A DNA stretch of 48,994 nucleotides from Flavobacteriales bacterium UBA4466 (GCA_905182895.1 CAJJDD010000009.1:1-48994), one strand, 5' to 3'; shown: positions 27,257-36,489, numbered from the stretch's first letter. Notes: generated by a model not told the origin, from the letters alone. Translations and numbers: made by a program.

Positions 27257-28366
27257 ATGAAAAAAGGCTGTTTTACACCACTCGTAATTATTATTATTCT
27301 CATTCTGGCGACAGGAATAGGAAGTATTTATTACCTCTACGCTAAAGAGCAGGAACCCCCGGTAAGGTACGAGAACCAAACTGCTGAGCAGAAAACCATA
27401 GTTAATAAATCTGTGGCTACAGGTGCAGTAGTTCCTAGAGATGAAGTGCTCATAAAACCTCAAATTTCCGGAATAGTAAAACACCTAAAGGTCGAGGCTG
27501 GTCAAACGGTTAGTGAGGGAGATATTTTAGCCGTAGTTCAAGTAGTTCCAAATATGGCTAACCTTAATGCAGCAGAAAACAGAATAAATAGAGCTCAGAT
27601 TAACCTAGATAATGTCAAGCTAGACTATAATAGGAATAGCAGTCTTTTAGAAAAAGGGGTTATTTCGCAAGCAGATTTTCAGCCGTTTTCTATGAATAAA
27701 ATGAATGCAGAGCAGGAGTTAAGGGCAGCTCAAGAAAACCTTCAGATCGTGCAGAATGGGGTGGCTAAAAGAAATAGGGGAGGTTCCAATACGGATATCC
27801 GGTCCACAGTAAGTGGGATGATTCTAGATGTTCCAATCAAAGTAGGCAACTCGGTAATAGAAGCCAACACATTTAATGAAGGAACCACTGTAGCGACTAT
27901 AGCTAATATGAAAGATTTAATCTTCGAAGGAAAGATAGATGAGTCGGAGGTAGAAAAGCTAAAAGAAGGTATGGAGCTTATCCTTACTATAGGAGCTATT
28001 GAAGGAGTAACATTCCGTGCTACTTTAGAATACATCTCTCCTAAGGGTATAGAAGAGAATGGAGCGGTGCAATTCAGTATTAAGGCGGCAGTATCCCTAG
28101 ACGAGAATCAGTTTGTAAGAGCAGGTTATTCAGCTACAGCAGATGTGGTCTTAGACAAAAGAGAAGATGTTATGGCTATAAGTGAGAGCTTACTTCAATT
28201 TGAAAAAGATGGTAGTCCTTACGTTGAGGTGAAAATAAGCGAGAATGAATATGATAAAAGGACTGTAGAACTTGGATTGTCTGATGGCATATATGTAGAG
28301 GTGTTAAAAGGGGTAAAAGCAGAAGACGAAATAAAAGCATGGAATAGCCCGGTAAAAAGTTTTTAG
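27257..28366 (+). CDS. MacA/HlyD-type periplasmic adaptor subunit
   Basis: A 369-aa membrane fusion protein. After an N-terminal membrane anchor (PLVIIIILILATGIGSIYYL) come a biotinyl-lipoyl half (VLIKPQISGIVKHLKVEAGQ), a coiled-coil hairpin (about residues 95-170, LNAAENRINRAQINLDNVKL), the second lipoyl half and beta-barrel/membrane-proximal domains. It joins the MacB-like permeases to an outer-membrane TolC-type channel to form a tripartite efflux or export system. No outer-membrane component is in the cassette, so a channel encoded elsewhere must serve. The substrate is unknown. Last gene of the operon. Confidence 0.9.
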   Translation: MKKGCFTPLVIIIILILATGIGSIYYLYAKEQEPPVRYENQTAEQKTIVNKSVATGAVVPRDEVLIKPQISGIVKHLKVEAGQTVSEGDILAVVQVVPNMANLNAAENRINRAQINLDNVKLDYNRNSSLLEKGVISQADFQPFSMNKMNAEQELRAAQENLQIVQNGVAKRNRGGSNTDIRSTVSGMILDVPIKVGNSVIEANTFNEGTTVATIANMKDLIFEGKIDESEVEKLKEGMELILTIGAIEGVTFRATLEYISPKGIEENGAVQFSIKAAVSLDENQFVRAGYSATADVVLDKREDVMAISESLLQFEKDGSPYVEVKISENEYDKRTVELGLSDGIYVEVLKGVKAEDEIKAWNSPVKSF

Positions 28367-28468
28367 TCCCTTCTCTTAAATCATATAAATCCCTTAAAAA
28401 AGTGTTTGTTAGTAACTACGATTAGCCCACTTTGCCAATAGATTTAATTCAATTAGCTTAGATGATTG

Positions 28469-28870
28469 ATGAAACCATACAATCTTATATACATTTTAGA
28501 TGACGATGACCTTAACGGGATGCTTAATCGGCAGTTTCTAAATTTCGCTTTACCTTCATCTAAAGTAGTAGTCTTCCAGGACCCTATAGATTTAATTAAA
28601 AATTTGGCTAAGAACAGGTTAGATCATCCAGATTTACTTCTGTTAGATATATCGATGCCGGAACTAACTGGGTGGGAATTTTTAGATTATGCTGCTAAGT
28701 ATAATTTTCAATTTGATATCATGATGCTTTCCAGTTCTATGCATTTCGATGACATAGATAAATCGAGAACATTTTCTCAAGTAAAGAGTTACATAGTGAA
28801 GCCACTCACTAAAGAGAATATCAAGCATTATATAATAGAAAGAAAAAGAATTTCAATTGAATTGGATTAA
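28469..28870 (+). CDS. Stand-alone response-regulator receiver domain protein
   Basis: A 133-aa receiver domain with no output domain. Acidic pocket DDDD (residues 11-14), phospho-acceptor Asp60 in LLLLDISMPELTG, the Ser switch in MMLSSS (88-90) and Lys111 in SYIVKPL are all present, so it should be phosphorylatable. A TTG directly before the ATG (28466) gives one more residue; the ATG is preferred. No histidine kinase is in the window. It probably relays phosphate or regulates a partner by binding. Its end overlaps the DUF551 gene. Confidence 0.88.
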   Translation: MKPYNLIYILDDDDLNGMLNRQFLNFALPSSKVVVFQDPIDLIKNLAKNRLDHPDLLLLDISMPELTGWEFLDYAAKYNFQFDIMMLSSSMHFDDIDKSRTFSQVKSYIVKPLTKENIKHYIIERKRISIELD

Positions 28871-29126
28871 AGTCACAGAAACGCTTCCAGGAAATAACCA
28901 AAGAGTACTTGCGTTCATTCCTAATAATAAAGTTTTTCTACCTGGAAATGCCTTCGAGTTTGAAATTAGAGAAGTGATTTTCTTGGTGTTTCTGTCTAAT
29001 TTTTACAAGGATGATAAAGAGAAAAGAGAGAAGTATGGACTTCATTTTTGGCAGGGAGAAGGAAATTCTAATCATTTTTTTTCCGACGTTACACACTGGG
29101 CAGAGGTGCCAAATGGTCCAGAGTAG
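28857..29126 (+). CDS. Small DUF551-like protein
   Basis: An 89-aa protein beginning NWIKVTETLPGNNQRVLAF and ending HFFSDVTHWAEVPNGPE. This is the DUF551 pattern (W-x-V-x3-LP at the start, VTHW-x3-P at the end). DUF551 is best known from phage and accessory regions, and its function is unknown. The only start available is TTG 28857, inside the end of the response regulator (14-base overlap); no ATG or GTG occurs up to the in-frame stop at 28836. Coupled translation with the regulator is inferred. Confidence 0.65.
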   Translation: MNWIKVTETLPGNNQRVLAFIPNNKVFLPGNAFEFEIREVIFLVFLSNFYKDDKEKREKYGLHFWQGEGNSNHFFSDVTHWAEVPNGPE

Positions 29127-29163
29127 ATTCGAGTTATAGTACCCTTTAATAGTTAATCATTCG

Positions 29164-30231
29164 GTGAAATATTATCTAGTCCTTTTTCCAATACTTCTTT
29201 CATCAATTGTGTTTTCACAAGAAAATGTTTCTTACGCGCAGACATATATCCGTTCGGAAAAAATCGAAAACGTAACTAGAGTCTTTCTCGATAAAAATGG
29301 GCATGTTTATCCTCTGAGTGATATAGATGAGAACCTTTTCCGAAACGCTAATTATGAGCTCAAAAAACTAAGCAGATTAGTTTCAGTGAATACTGATACC
29401 TCATACTGGACTTGGCAGAAAAGACAGAATGAGTTCAGTGAAAAGTTAGCATCTAAGCTAAATGGCGAAATATCCTCTGAGCAGAACCTATACATTTTCA
29501 TACATGGATTCAGAAAACCTGCAGCGCCTATAAATGGAGATACATCTGCTCATGATGACTATGGTTTTATGAGGGAAAGAATAAATCAGGCCACAGGAAA
29601 AGAAAATTATTTTTTAGAAATCTACTGGGATGGAATGTACTTGAAGCCTGAGCATAGCCTTAAGTTCATTGTTAGTCTAGGAAAGATGTTCAAGAAACAA
29701 GCCAAAGAAAATGCTGAAAACGCTGGACTAGGATTGAGAAAAGTCATCTCTAAGATTGAAAAGAATGATATAACAGTCATTACACATAGTCTGGGAGCAG
29801 AAGTGTTGACAAGTCTATTGTTTAATGCTAAAGAAAAGGAAGAGGAAGCTACACCTCACCAGCGGATAAATATTTGCATGGCAGCTCCTGCGATTTCTAA
29901 AAAAGAGTTTAAACGTTATTACAACCGTTCACTAGAAAACCCATTTATAGGACGAGATAATTATAACTTGACTATTATCTATAATGAAGAGGACTTTGTT
30001 CTTTCCAAAGCGTATAAATTTCTAGGAGTTAAACTATCCTTTTCTAGGAGATATGGAAATACGCGACTAGGGTGTAACTGCGGTAATGAGGCGTATGAAT
30101 TAGAAGAGTATTTCGAGAAGCATTTTCCTAGTTCTCCAATTCAGTTGATTCATGCCACTTCTTTTGGAGCATCCCATCATTCTCTTAGTTACTTTGGGAG
30201 TGAGGAGTTTATGCATTATCTAACTAAGTAA
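29164..30231 (+). CDS. Secreted alpha/beta-hydrolase of unknown substrate
   Basis: A 355-aa protein with a GTG start at 29164 and a signal peptide (VLFPILLSSIVFSQ). It has an alpha/beta-hydrolase core: IFIHGFRKPA (oxyanion HG), ITVITHSLGAEVL (nucleophile Ser in HSLGAE) and possible acid and His residues in EEDFVLSKA and GASHHSLSYFG. It resembles DUF900-like hydrolases. Two Cys in LGCNCGNE may form a disulfide. It follows the DUF551 gene by 37 bases and converges with the next minus-strand gene without a clear terminator. Substrate is not predictable. Confidence 0.78.
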   Translation: MKYYLVLFPILLSSIVFSQENVSYAQTYIRSEKIENVTRVFLDKNGHVYPLSDIDENLFRNANYELKKLSRLVSVNTDTSYWTWQKRQNEFSEKLASKLNGEISSEQNLYIFIHGFRKPAAPINGDTSAHDDYGFMRERINQATGKENYFLEIYWDGMYLKPEHSLKFIVSLGKMFKKQAKENAENAGLGLRKVISKIEKNDITVITHSLGAEVLTSLLFNAKEKEEEATPHQRINICMAAPAISKKEFKRYYNRSLENPFIGRDNYNLTIIYNEEDFVLSKAYKFLGVKLSFSRRYGNTRLGCNCGNEAYELEEYFEKHFPSSPIQLIHATSFGASHHSLSYFGSEEFMHYLTK

Positions 30232-30239
30232 AATTTAGA

Positions 30240-30511
30240 TTATTTACCTTCTAAAATAGTCAAATCACCCTCCACACAAATGATCAAGGTACCGAACCCC
30301 ACGAATTTATAGGTATTGTCTTTTCCTAAAGAAAAAGCATAAGTACTTCCCACTTTCACATCCTTATATTCAGCTGCTATAAATACTAGCTTAGCTAAAT
30401 TTTCAATCATAAAATCGTTCAATCCTAGCAGGTCACTATGCAAGCATATAGTTCTGTAGTAATAAATTCTTCATAATCTTTTTTAGAAGGCACAGAAGTT
30501 TCTGTAGGCAT
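30240..30511 (-). pseudogene. Small hypothetical protein, frameshifted
   Basis: One minus-strand frame starts at ATG 30511 (MPTETSVPSKKDYEEFITTE) and stops at 30425. A second frame, open from 30470 to 30240, carries the continuation HSDLLGLNDFMIENLAKLVF and ends in VEGDLTILEGK. One missing base near 30441-30446 would join them into about 90 codons. No family is recognised. It could instead be a short gene starting at TTG 30443. It is convergent with the hydrolase. Confidence 0.5.
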
Positions 30512-30541
30512 TATTCAGTATCGGGGTGGCTGCTAATTTTT

Positions 30542-31243
30542 TCATAATGAAGTTACTGTATGGTAAATAGACGTAGCGAATAGCGCTGCAGTCTCCGTTC
30601 TTAGTCTTTCAGACCCCATGTGCGCGGACTTAAACCCTAACTCTAGGGCTGAGCTAATTTCTTCAGCAGAGAAGTCTCCTTCAGGGCCTATGCATATAAT
30701 TGTAGGTTTTTTCTGAGAAATAGCCTTTAGAGACGCTCTGTTAAAGTCAGCGTTGCAATGGGCTAATATACGGTCACCTTCAAAATCCTGCTGCACAAAA
30801 TCATTAAACTTAATCGGTTCCATCACTTCAGGAAGCCATGTTTTCTGAGATTGCTTCATCGCTGAAAGCACAATCTTTTTGCTGCGCTCCATATTTAATT
30901 TCCTACGCTCCGAATGAAAAGTCAATAAGGGATGAATTCGAGCTATTCCAAGTTCGGTGCACTTTTCTAGAACTAGTTCAAACCGATCGTTACTCTTCGT
31001 AGGAGCCATAGCCAGTTCTAATAAATATGGATTTTTACTTTCACAGTGAATTTTATCTACTTGAATAGTGACGTTCTTTTTGGCAGCCGCAGTGATGATT
31101 CCCACGGCAGAACTTCCTTTTCCATCTGTAAGATTGATGGAGTCTCCATTTTTAAGCCTCAGAACTTTAGAAGCATGAATAGACTCTTCAGTACTTAGTT
31201 TTACTGTACCTACAGAAAGATTTTCGATAAATGATAAATGCAC
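30542..31243 (-). CDS. rsmE: 16S rRNA (uracil(1498)-N3)-methyltransferase
   Basis: A 233-aa SPOUT-class methyltransferase that methylates U1498 of 16S rRNA with SAM. The N-terminal PUA-like domain (HASKVLRLKNGDSINLTDGK) precedes the knotted domain with ELAMAPTKSNDRFELVLEKC, CTELGIARI, IGPEGDFSAEEI and LRTETAALFA, all RsmE hallmarks. Length is normal. It is a single gene with no promoter I can fix. Confidence 0.94.
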   Translation of the reverse strand: MHLSFIENLSVGTVKLSTEESIHASKVLRLKNGDSINLTDGKGSSAVGIITAAAKKNVTIQVDKIHCESKNPYLLELAMAPTKSNDRFELVLEKCTELGIARIHPLLTFHSERRKLNMERSKKIVLSAMKQSQKTWLPEVMEPIKFNDFVQQDFEGDRILAHCNADFNRASLKAISQKKPTIICIGPEGDFSAEEISSALELGFKSAHMGSERLRTETAALFATSIYHTVTSL

Positions 31244-31358
31244 TAGCGATGAAAAAGGTGAACCCCAAAAGTCGGCTTTATTTTTAAACAGAAAGCGCCG
31301 CTCTTACTAGAAAATGCAGGTGCGAGGCTTAATTATTTTTTTTGACGTTTTCTCTAGT

Positions 31359-32969
31359 TTAAACGGTCACAGAACGGGGAGAAGCGCTCATTATTTCTTC
31401 ATTTGCATACTCTTCAAACTGCTCAAAATTCTTAACGAATTTATCTGCCAGTGAGTTTGCTTTAGTGTCATAAGCATCTTTATCAGCCCATGTATTTCTC
31501 GCATTAAGAAGTTCGGTAGGTACATCTGGGCAAGAGGTAGGAAAGTTTAATCCAAATACCTCATGACAATTGTATTCTACATCATCTAACTTTCCAGTTA
31601 AAGCGGCAGTAATCATAGCTCTAGTATACTTCAACTTGATTCTAGAACCAGTTCCGTATTCGCCACCGCTCCAGCCTGTGTTAATCAGCCAGATGTTTAC
31701 ATTTCCTTCGTCCATTTTATTTCCTAACATCTCAGCATATCTAGCTGGGTGTAATGGTAGAAATGGTGCTCCAAAGCATGCCGAGAATGCAGTTTGAGGT
31801 TCTGTTACTCCAGCTTCTGTTCCAGCCACTTTGGCTGTGTAGCCAGATATAAACTGGTACATAGCTTGGTTTCTAGAAAGCTTACTTATCGGAGGCAATA
31901 CCCCAAAAGCATCTGCTGTAAGAAAAAATATATTCTTAGGAGCATCCCCTGAGCTAGGAAGCATAATGTTATCTATATGGTGAATAGGGTAGGATACTCT
32001 CGTATTTTGAGTTTTAGTGATATCTGAATAGTTGGGAGTACACCCGTCTTCTTCAAAACCTATATTTTCTAGAATAGCTCCGAACTTGATAGCGTTGTAA
32101 ATTTGCGGCTCCTTTTTAGCGGACAGGTCTATAGTTTTAGCATAGCATCCGCCTTCAAAGTTGAATACTTTATCTGCTGACCAGCCATGTTCGTCATCAC
32201 CGATTAGTTTTCTATTAGGGTCTGAAGATAATGTAGTCTTTCCTGTCCCACTTAATCCAAAGAACACCGCGGTATCACCGTTATGCCCTACGTTAGCGCT
32301 ACAATGCATTGAAAGAACACCTTTCTGTGCAGGAAGAACAAAGTTGAGTACAGAGAATATTCCTTTTTTAATTTCCCCTGTATATCCAGTTCCACCGATA
32401 AGAATCATCTTCTTAGTAAAGTTGATAATAGCAAAGTTGTGCTGGCGTGTACCATCTATTTCAGCATCCGCCATAAAGCCTGGTGCACACACCACGTTCC
32501 ACTCAGGATTAAAGTCTAAAATCTCTTCTTTAGTAGGTCTAAGGAACATATTAGAAGCAAACATGTTACTCCAAGGAAACTCAGTTACTACTCTTAAATT
32601 AAGTCTGTATGTGTCATCGGCGCATGCGTAGGCATCTCTTACGTAAACCTCTCTTCCAGCTAAATAAGCTTGCATTCTACCCTGAAGTTTATCGAAAGCC
32701 TCCGAATCAAATGGCTTATTAATGTCTCCCCACCAAACTTCATCAGTTGTGATAGCATCTTTTACTATAAACCTGTCTGCCGGAGAACGTCCAGTAAACT
32801 CGCCTGTGTCTATGGCTAAGGCTCCTGTATCTGTTAAAAGGCCTTGGCCTTTAAGAATGGTTTCTTCTGTTAATTCTGCTGGAGATAGGTTCCAGTATGC
32901 CGCTTCTACTTGGTCTAATCCTAAATAAGAAAGATTAGCTTTCTCCGCCTTCAATCCAAAATTGTTCAT
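31359..32969 (-). CDS. pckA: Phosphoenolpyruvate carboxykinase (ATP)
   Basis: A 536-aa cytoplasmic enzyme converting oxaloacetate and ATP to PEP, CO2 and ADP for gluconeogenesis. Motifs: GRSPADRFIVKD, the PEPCK-specific and kinase-1a region GLSGTGKTTLSSDPNRKLIG, GDDEHGWS, INTGWSGGEYGTG and RIKLKYTRAMITAAL. It is intact and of normal length, unlike several metabolic genes beside it (rocD, icd). The -7 box lies at 32995-33002. The region 33003-33235 upstream holds no recognised gene. Confidence 0.96.
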   Translation of the reverse strand: MNNFGLKAEKANLSYLGLDQVEAAYWNLSPAELTEETILKGQGLLTDTGALAIDTGEFTGRSPADRFIVKDAITTDEVWWGDINKPFDSEAFDKLQGRMQAYLAGREVYVRDAYACADDTYRLNLRVVTEFPWSNMFASNMFLRPTKEEILDFNPEWNVVCAPGFMADAEIDGTRQHNFAIINFTKKMILIGGTGYTGEIKKGIFSVLNFVLPAQKGVLSMHCSANVGHNGDTAVFFGLSGTGKTTLSSDPNRKLIGDDEHGWSADKVFNFEGGCYAKTIDLSAKKEPQIYNAIKFGAILENIGFEEDGCTPNYSDITKTQNTRVSYPIHHIDNIMLPSSGDAPKNIFFLTADAFGVLPPISKLSRNQAMYQFISGYTAKVAGTEAGVTEPQTAFSACFGAPFLPLHPARYAEMLGNKMDEGNVNIWLINTGWSGGEYGTGSRIKLKYTRAMITAALTGKLDDVEYNCHEVFGLNFPTSCPDVPTELLNARNTWADKDAYDTKANSLADKFVKNFEQFEEYANEEIMSASPRSVTV

Positions 32970-32994
32970 CTAAAGAATCTATTGTTTAGTTGTA

Positions 32995-33002
32995 CAAAAT
33001 TA
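32995..33002 (-). promoter_or_regulatory. -7 element for pckA
   Basis: Minus-strand TAATTTTG matches TAnnTTTG, 25 bases before the pckA ATG. Confidence 0.55.
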
Positions 33003-33235
33003 CGAGATTCAAAGATTAACCTTGTCACAATTTCGCGTTAATTCAAGCGAAGTTATACCGATTTAATGTGCTTTTAATCAGATAATTAAGATGAAGATAG
33101 TTTGAGTTGGATTAAGTGTAATAACTACACTTAGCTTGTTGGGTTAGGTCTAGGAGCATGTTCGTTCTAAATGAAATTTATAGAGCTGAGGGGGAGAAGT
33201 TTCTTCTTTTTAACTTTTTTCAATAAACTCTCTTC

Positions 33236-33864
33236 CTACAAGTATTCAAAAAGATCTTCTAAATTTTTTCTAACCTTAGGTGAATGCTGAGTTTTATCTT
33301 CCGCTGAACGATATCCTAGCGTTAACACTACAGTAGATTCTAATCCTTTTTTATGAAGGCCTAATGTAGAGTTATACTCTTCTGGAGAAAATCCTTCCAG
33401 TGGGCAGGTGTCTATCTTTAGTTCAGCGCACATTGCCATGGCGTTGCCTAGAGCTATATAAGTCTGTTTGGCATTCCATACAGAGGTTTGTTCAGGAGTC
33501 ATCTCTCCCGTTTTACTCTTCATGAAATCACCATATCCTTTAAGAGCAGACTCCTCTATTCCCATCAGTTTAGATTTTAACTGCAAGTGGCTGTCTATGT
33601 GCTCGTCTTTTACGCTAGTAAAATTGCAGAAAACCATTAGATGTGACGCCTCTGTTAATTGTGACTGTCCCCAGCTGTGCTTTTCTAGAATTTCTCTGGT
33701 TTCCGGATTCTCTATGATTAGAACTTTAAATAACTGAAGACCGTAGCTTGTGGCAGCGAGGTTTATAGACTCTTTAATCTTCTCTAGATTTGCAGCCCAA
33801 CCGCCCCTTAGTAGCCCACTTCTTTGTGCATAACGCCATTTCTGCTTTCCTATGGTAAAGTCTC
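33236..33864 (-). pseudogene. Nitroreductase (NfsB/YdgI-like), 5' end frameshifted
   Basis: The frame from 33787 to 33236 encodes a nitroreductase: NLEKIKESINLAATSYGLQL, the FMN-binding SYGLQ motif, KVLIIENPETREIL, WNAKQTYIALGNAMAMCAEL and a final TLGYRSAEDK. These enzymes reduce nitro compounds or quinones with NAD(P)H and FMN. The 5' end is damaged: KWRYA (codon at 33836-33838) is followed by TKK only in the next frame (shift near 33822-33832), and the frame returns near 33788-33805. No start codon is available before an in-frame TGA. ATG 33637 would give a non-functional 133-aa product lacking the FMN-binding start. It follows the DUF423 chimera without a gap. Confidence 0.75.
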
Positions 33865-34272
33865 AGCTTCCATTTCTTTTAGTTCACGCGCAAACCCAGG
33901 AACTCTTTTTCCTAAAACTTCAAAAAACACAACATATCCACCTTGTTTTGCGAAGGTTCTGAGTTCTTGAACTTTTTCTTTGTATTTCTTATCTTTTTTT
34001 GAGGTTTTTCCAACCAGTACAGGAATATTTTTGTCTAAATTCTCATTAAATGAAACAAAGCCAGTTCTGTATGATTTACTGGAGAAATTAGACTCTAAAC
34101 TACCGAGAACTAGAAGACCCAATCCCATGTACATTTGGTAATTTATACCAGTCTGAAGTGAGTTCATTCGTTCAGGACTTAATATGGATGAAAAATAATG
34201 AGCGCCAAAGGCACCCATTATAATGCTGAGGAGCACCAGAAAAATTCCCCACTTTGTTATTGGAGTATTCAC
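33850..34272 (-). pseudogene. DUF423 membrane protein truncated and fused to an unrelated fragment
   Basis: Residues 1-70 are the start of a DUF423 (YgdD-like) small membrane protein: WGIFLVLLSIIMGAFGAHYF, then LQTGINYQMYMGLGLLVLGS. From about residue 72 (after SYRTG) the sequence changes to a soluble, Lys/Glu-rich stretch with ELRTFAKQGGYVVFFEVLGK and GFARELKEMEAETLP, which resembles part of a large enzyme such as a glycoside hydrolase rather than the missing DUF423 helices. This looks like a deletion that joined two genes in frame. It starts one base after the rocD stop, so the original DUF423 gene was in the rocD operon. Confidence 0.55.
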
Positions 34273-34273
34273 T

Positions 34274-35559
34274 TTATTTCTGGTAAGCTAAAATTGTTTT
34301 CTTGATAATACCCACACACTCCATTAACTGCTCTTCAGTCATCACTAGTGGCGGAGCAAAACGGATAATATTTCCATGAGTTGGCTTAGCTAACAGTCCA
34401 TTTTCTTTCATGGCTACACAAAGATTCCAAGCTGTTTTGCTGTCGGGAGAGTCGTTAATAATAATGGCATTGAGTAAACCTCTTCCTCGAACGGTAGTAA
34501 CTAGATCACATTCTGAGATTAGCTGTTCCATTTCTGCTCTAAAGATATTTCCAAGTTTTCTAGCATTCTGTGCCAAATCTTCATCTTTCACTACTTCTAA
34601 TGCTGCTATAGCTACCTCCGCAGCTACAGGGTTTCCTCCGAAAGTAGAGCCATGTTGTCCTGGATGAATCACGCTCATAATATTGTCATTGGCTAAAACT
34701 GCAGACACGGGGTAAGCTCCTCCTGAAAGTGCTTTTCCTAAGATCAAAATATCTGGTTGAGTGTAAGTAGTTTGTTTTTCACAGCCTCTTCGCAAGTACA
34801 ATTTCCACAAGTAGCTAAAAGCCTTCCTGTTCTTGCTATTCCTGTTTGAACTTCATCTGCAATGAATAGTACATTTTTCGCTTTGCAAAGCGCTGCCGCT
34901 TTTTGAAGAAAATCATCTGCTGGAGTATAAACGCCTGCTTCTCCTTGTATAGGTTCTACCATGAATCCAGCGATGTTAGGGCTAGAGTCAAGTGCTTTTT
35001 CCAATGCATCTATATCATCATAAGGAATGCTTGTAAATCCGGGTGTATAAGGCCCAAAACTGCCTTTTGCGTCTGGGTCGGAACTGAAAGAAATAATAGT
35101 AGTAGTTCTGCCATGGAAGTTTTCTCCACAAACGATTATTTGAGCTTCATTTGGAGCTACTCCTTTTATGTCATAAGCCCATTTTCTACAAAGTTTAATG
35201 GCTGTTTCCACAGCCTCAGCTCCAGTATTCATTGGGAGCACCTTATCAAAACCAAAATACTCAGTAATGTACTTTTCATATTTCCCTAAAACACTATTGT
35301 AAAAAGCTCTACTTGTTAAAGTGAGTTTTTCAGCCTGAGCAGTCATAGCTCCGACTATTTTTGGATGACAGTGTCCTTGGTTAACTGCAGAGTAGGCAGA
35401 AAGAAAATCAAAGTACTTCTTCCCTTCAGAATCCCAAACGAAAACACCTTCTCCTCGGTCTAATACTACAGGAAGAGGGTGGTAGTTATGAGCTCCATAC
35501 TTATCTTCTAGTGCCATAGCCTCAGCTGACGACAATCCTTGTTTTACTTGAGTTTCCAT
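34274..35559 (-). pseudogene. rocD: Ornithine aminotransferase with single frameshift
   Basis: Two overlapping minus-strand frames together encode a full PLP-dependent ornithine--oxo-acid transaminase (ornithine to glutamate semialdehyde). The first half (start 35559) has KYGAHNYHPLPVVLDRGEGV, PMNTGAEAVETAIKLCRKWA and [14 protein letters not shown]. The second has [13 protein letters not shown] with the PLP-binding Lys, [13 protein letters not shown] and [10 protein letters not shown]. The break is at 34782-34786: restoring one missing base in 'gag gc- tgt gaa' gives [20 protein letters not shown], the natural sequence. The upstream piece alone ends after 271 aa and lacks the PLP Lys, so no active enzyme is expected from this sequence as it stands. 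Confidence 0.9.
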
Positions 35560-35564
35560 TCGTA

Positions 35565-35572
35565 CAAATTTA
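35565..35572 (-). promoter_or_regulatory. -7 element directly before rocD (leaderless candidate)
   Basis: Minus-strand TAAATTTG matches TAnnTTTG. Only 5 bases (TACGA) separate it from the ATG, so transcription would begin at about the start codon. Confidence 0.5.
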
Positions 35573-36196
35573 GCCGCTAAGACTTAATTCTACGAATGAT
35601 TCAGTGGGATAATTTTTCATATTCTTTAAGTGTTAAAGAATAACAGAAAGGCTTAATTCCATAACCATCTCTTTTTTGCTCTTCTCGAGAGAGACCAGTT
35701 TTTTTAAAACAGTATGAGGATGAGTATTTTCTATGTCGGCTCCTCCTGTTTTTTTTCGATTTTTAATTGTTCTAATTTTTGCGATAAGACCTCCTTAAGT
35801 AGACTCATATCCATATTTTTATTCTAGAATTCTTAATAAACGAGAACTAATATTTGAAATGTCTTCGTCTGCTTATTGATTTTAAGGCCTTACTAGCTAA
35901 AATTAGTTCAGCATCTTTTAACTCACACATTCAACGACTTGAACTCCGTACTATGCAATGGGCAAACTTCTCGATATGATGAATGGCGTTCTGTTTTGAC
36001 TTATAAAGGAGAACCTACAATGTACATTAGAGTCTAGGTTTATAGTTTAATTGAAATATAAAATTGCATTTGTTTCATCTCGTTTATTTAGGCATAAACT
36101 TTATTCAAAATCATAATTTCATATCTGATAATCCATTCTTTTAATAATATATTGTTATTATTGTGCTCTGAGAGAAATCCGTGTGTAATAAACATG
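35573..36196. other. 624-base spacer without an intact gene
   Basis: No complete gene is seen. On the minus strand, about 35605-35800 is open and Lys/Arg-rich, with KKTGLSREEQKRDGYGIKPF near its end, but has no usable start and no family that I recognise. The rest is AT-rich with many stops in all frames. Its position between a frameshifted rocD and a hisD fragment suggests that it is decayed coding sequence. Confidence 0.3.
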
Positions 36197-36391
36197 TCAA
36201 GAAGTAAGACGTAAATCCTTATCGACAAAAAAGGCATTGTTTTTAGTACATAAAATGTAGTGTTCAGGTCCGTAGTAATTGATTAGGTCTACGGCTACTT
36301 GATCTGAATTCACTAATATTAATTTTTTGTTCTCAAGCGCCTTTTCAATAATGGATTGACGAGATTTGATATTAGTGCGAGCAAACGCCAA
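36197..36391 (-). pseudogene. Histidinol dehydrogenase fragment
   Basis: An open frame of 64 codons includes SRQSIIEKALENKKLILVNS, then DLINYYGPEHYILCTKNN. This matches the middle of HisD, where L-x-x-S-x-x-x-A-x-x-x-x-N-x-YAPEHL-I is conserved, close to the catalytic region. The N-terminal two thirds and the C-terminal part with the zinc ligands are absent. No other his genes are nearby. It is best read as a relic of a deleted hisD. Confidence 0.55.
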
Positions 36392-36489
36392 TTCCTTTTC
36401 TGAGGCTTTAAAGTTTTTCCAAAAGTATTTTCTAACGCAGAAACCTTTTTTATTTAAAATATGCTGTTAGTCACCATGAACTTAATTAG

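Noticed and set aside
32161-32631. 156-codon plus-strand frame inside pckA
   Set aside because: Antisense shadow of an intact, well-recognised gene; no domain or promoter.
34744-34810. Programmed frameshifting in rocD
   Set aside because: No slippery heptamer or downstream structure is apparent, and a one-base loss restores the natural protein.
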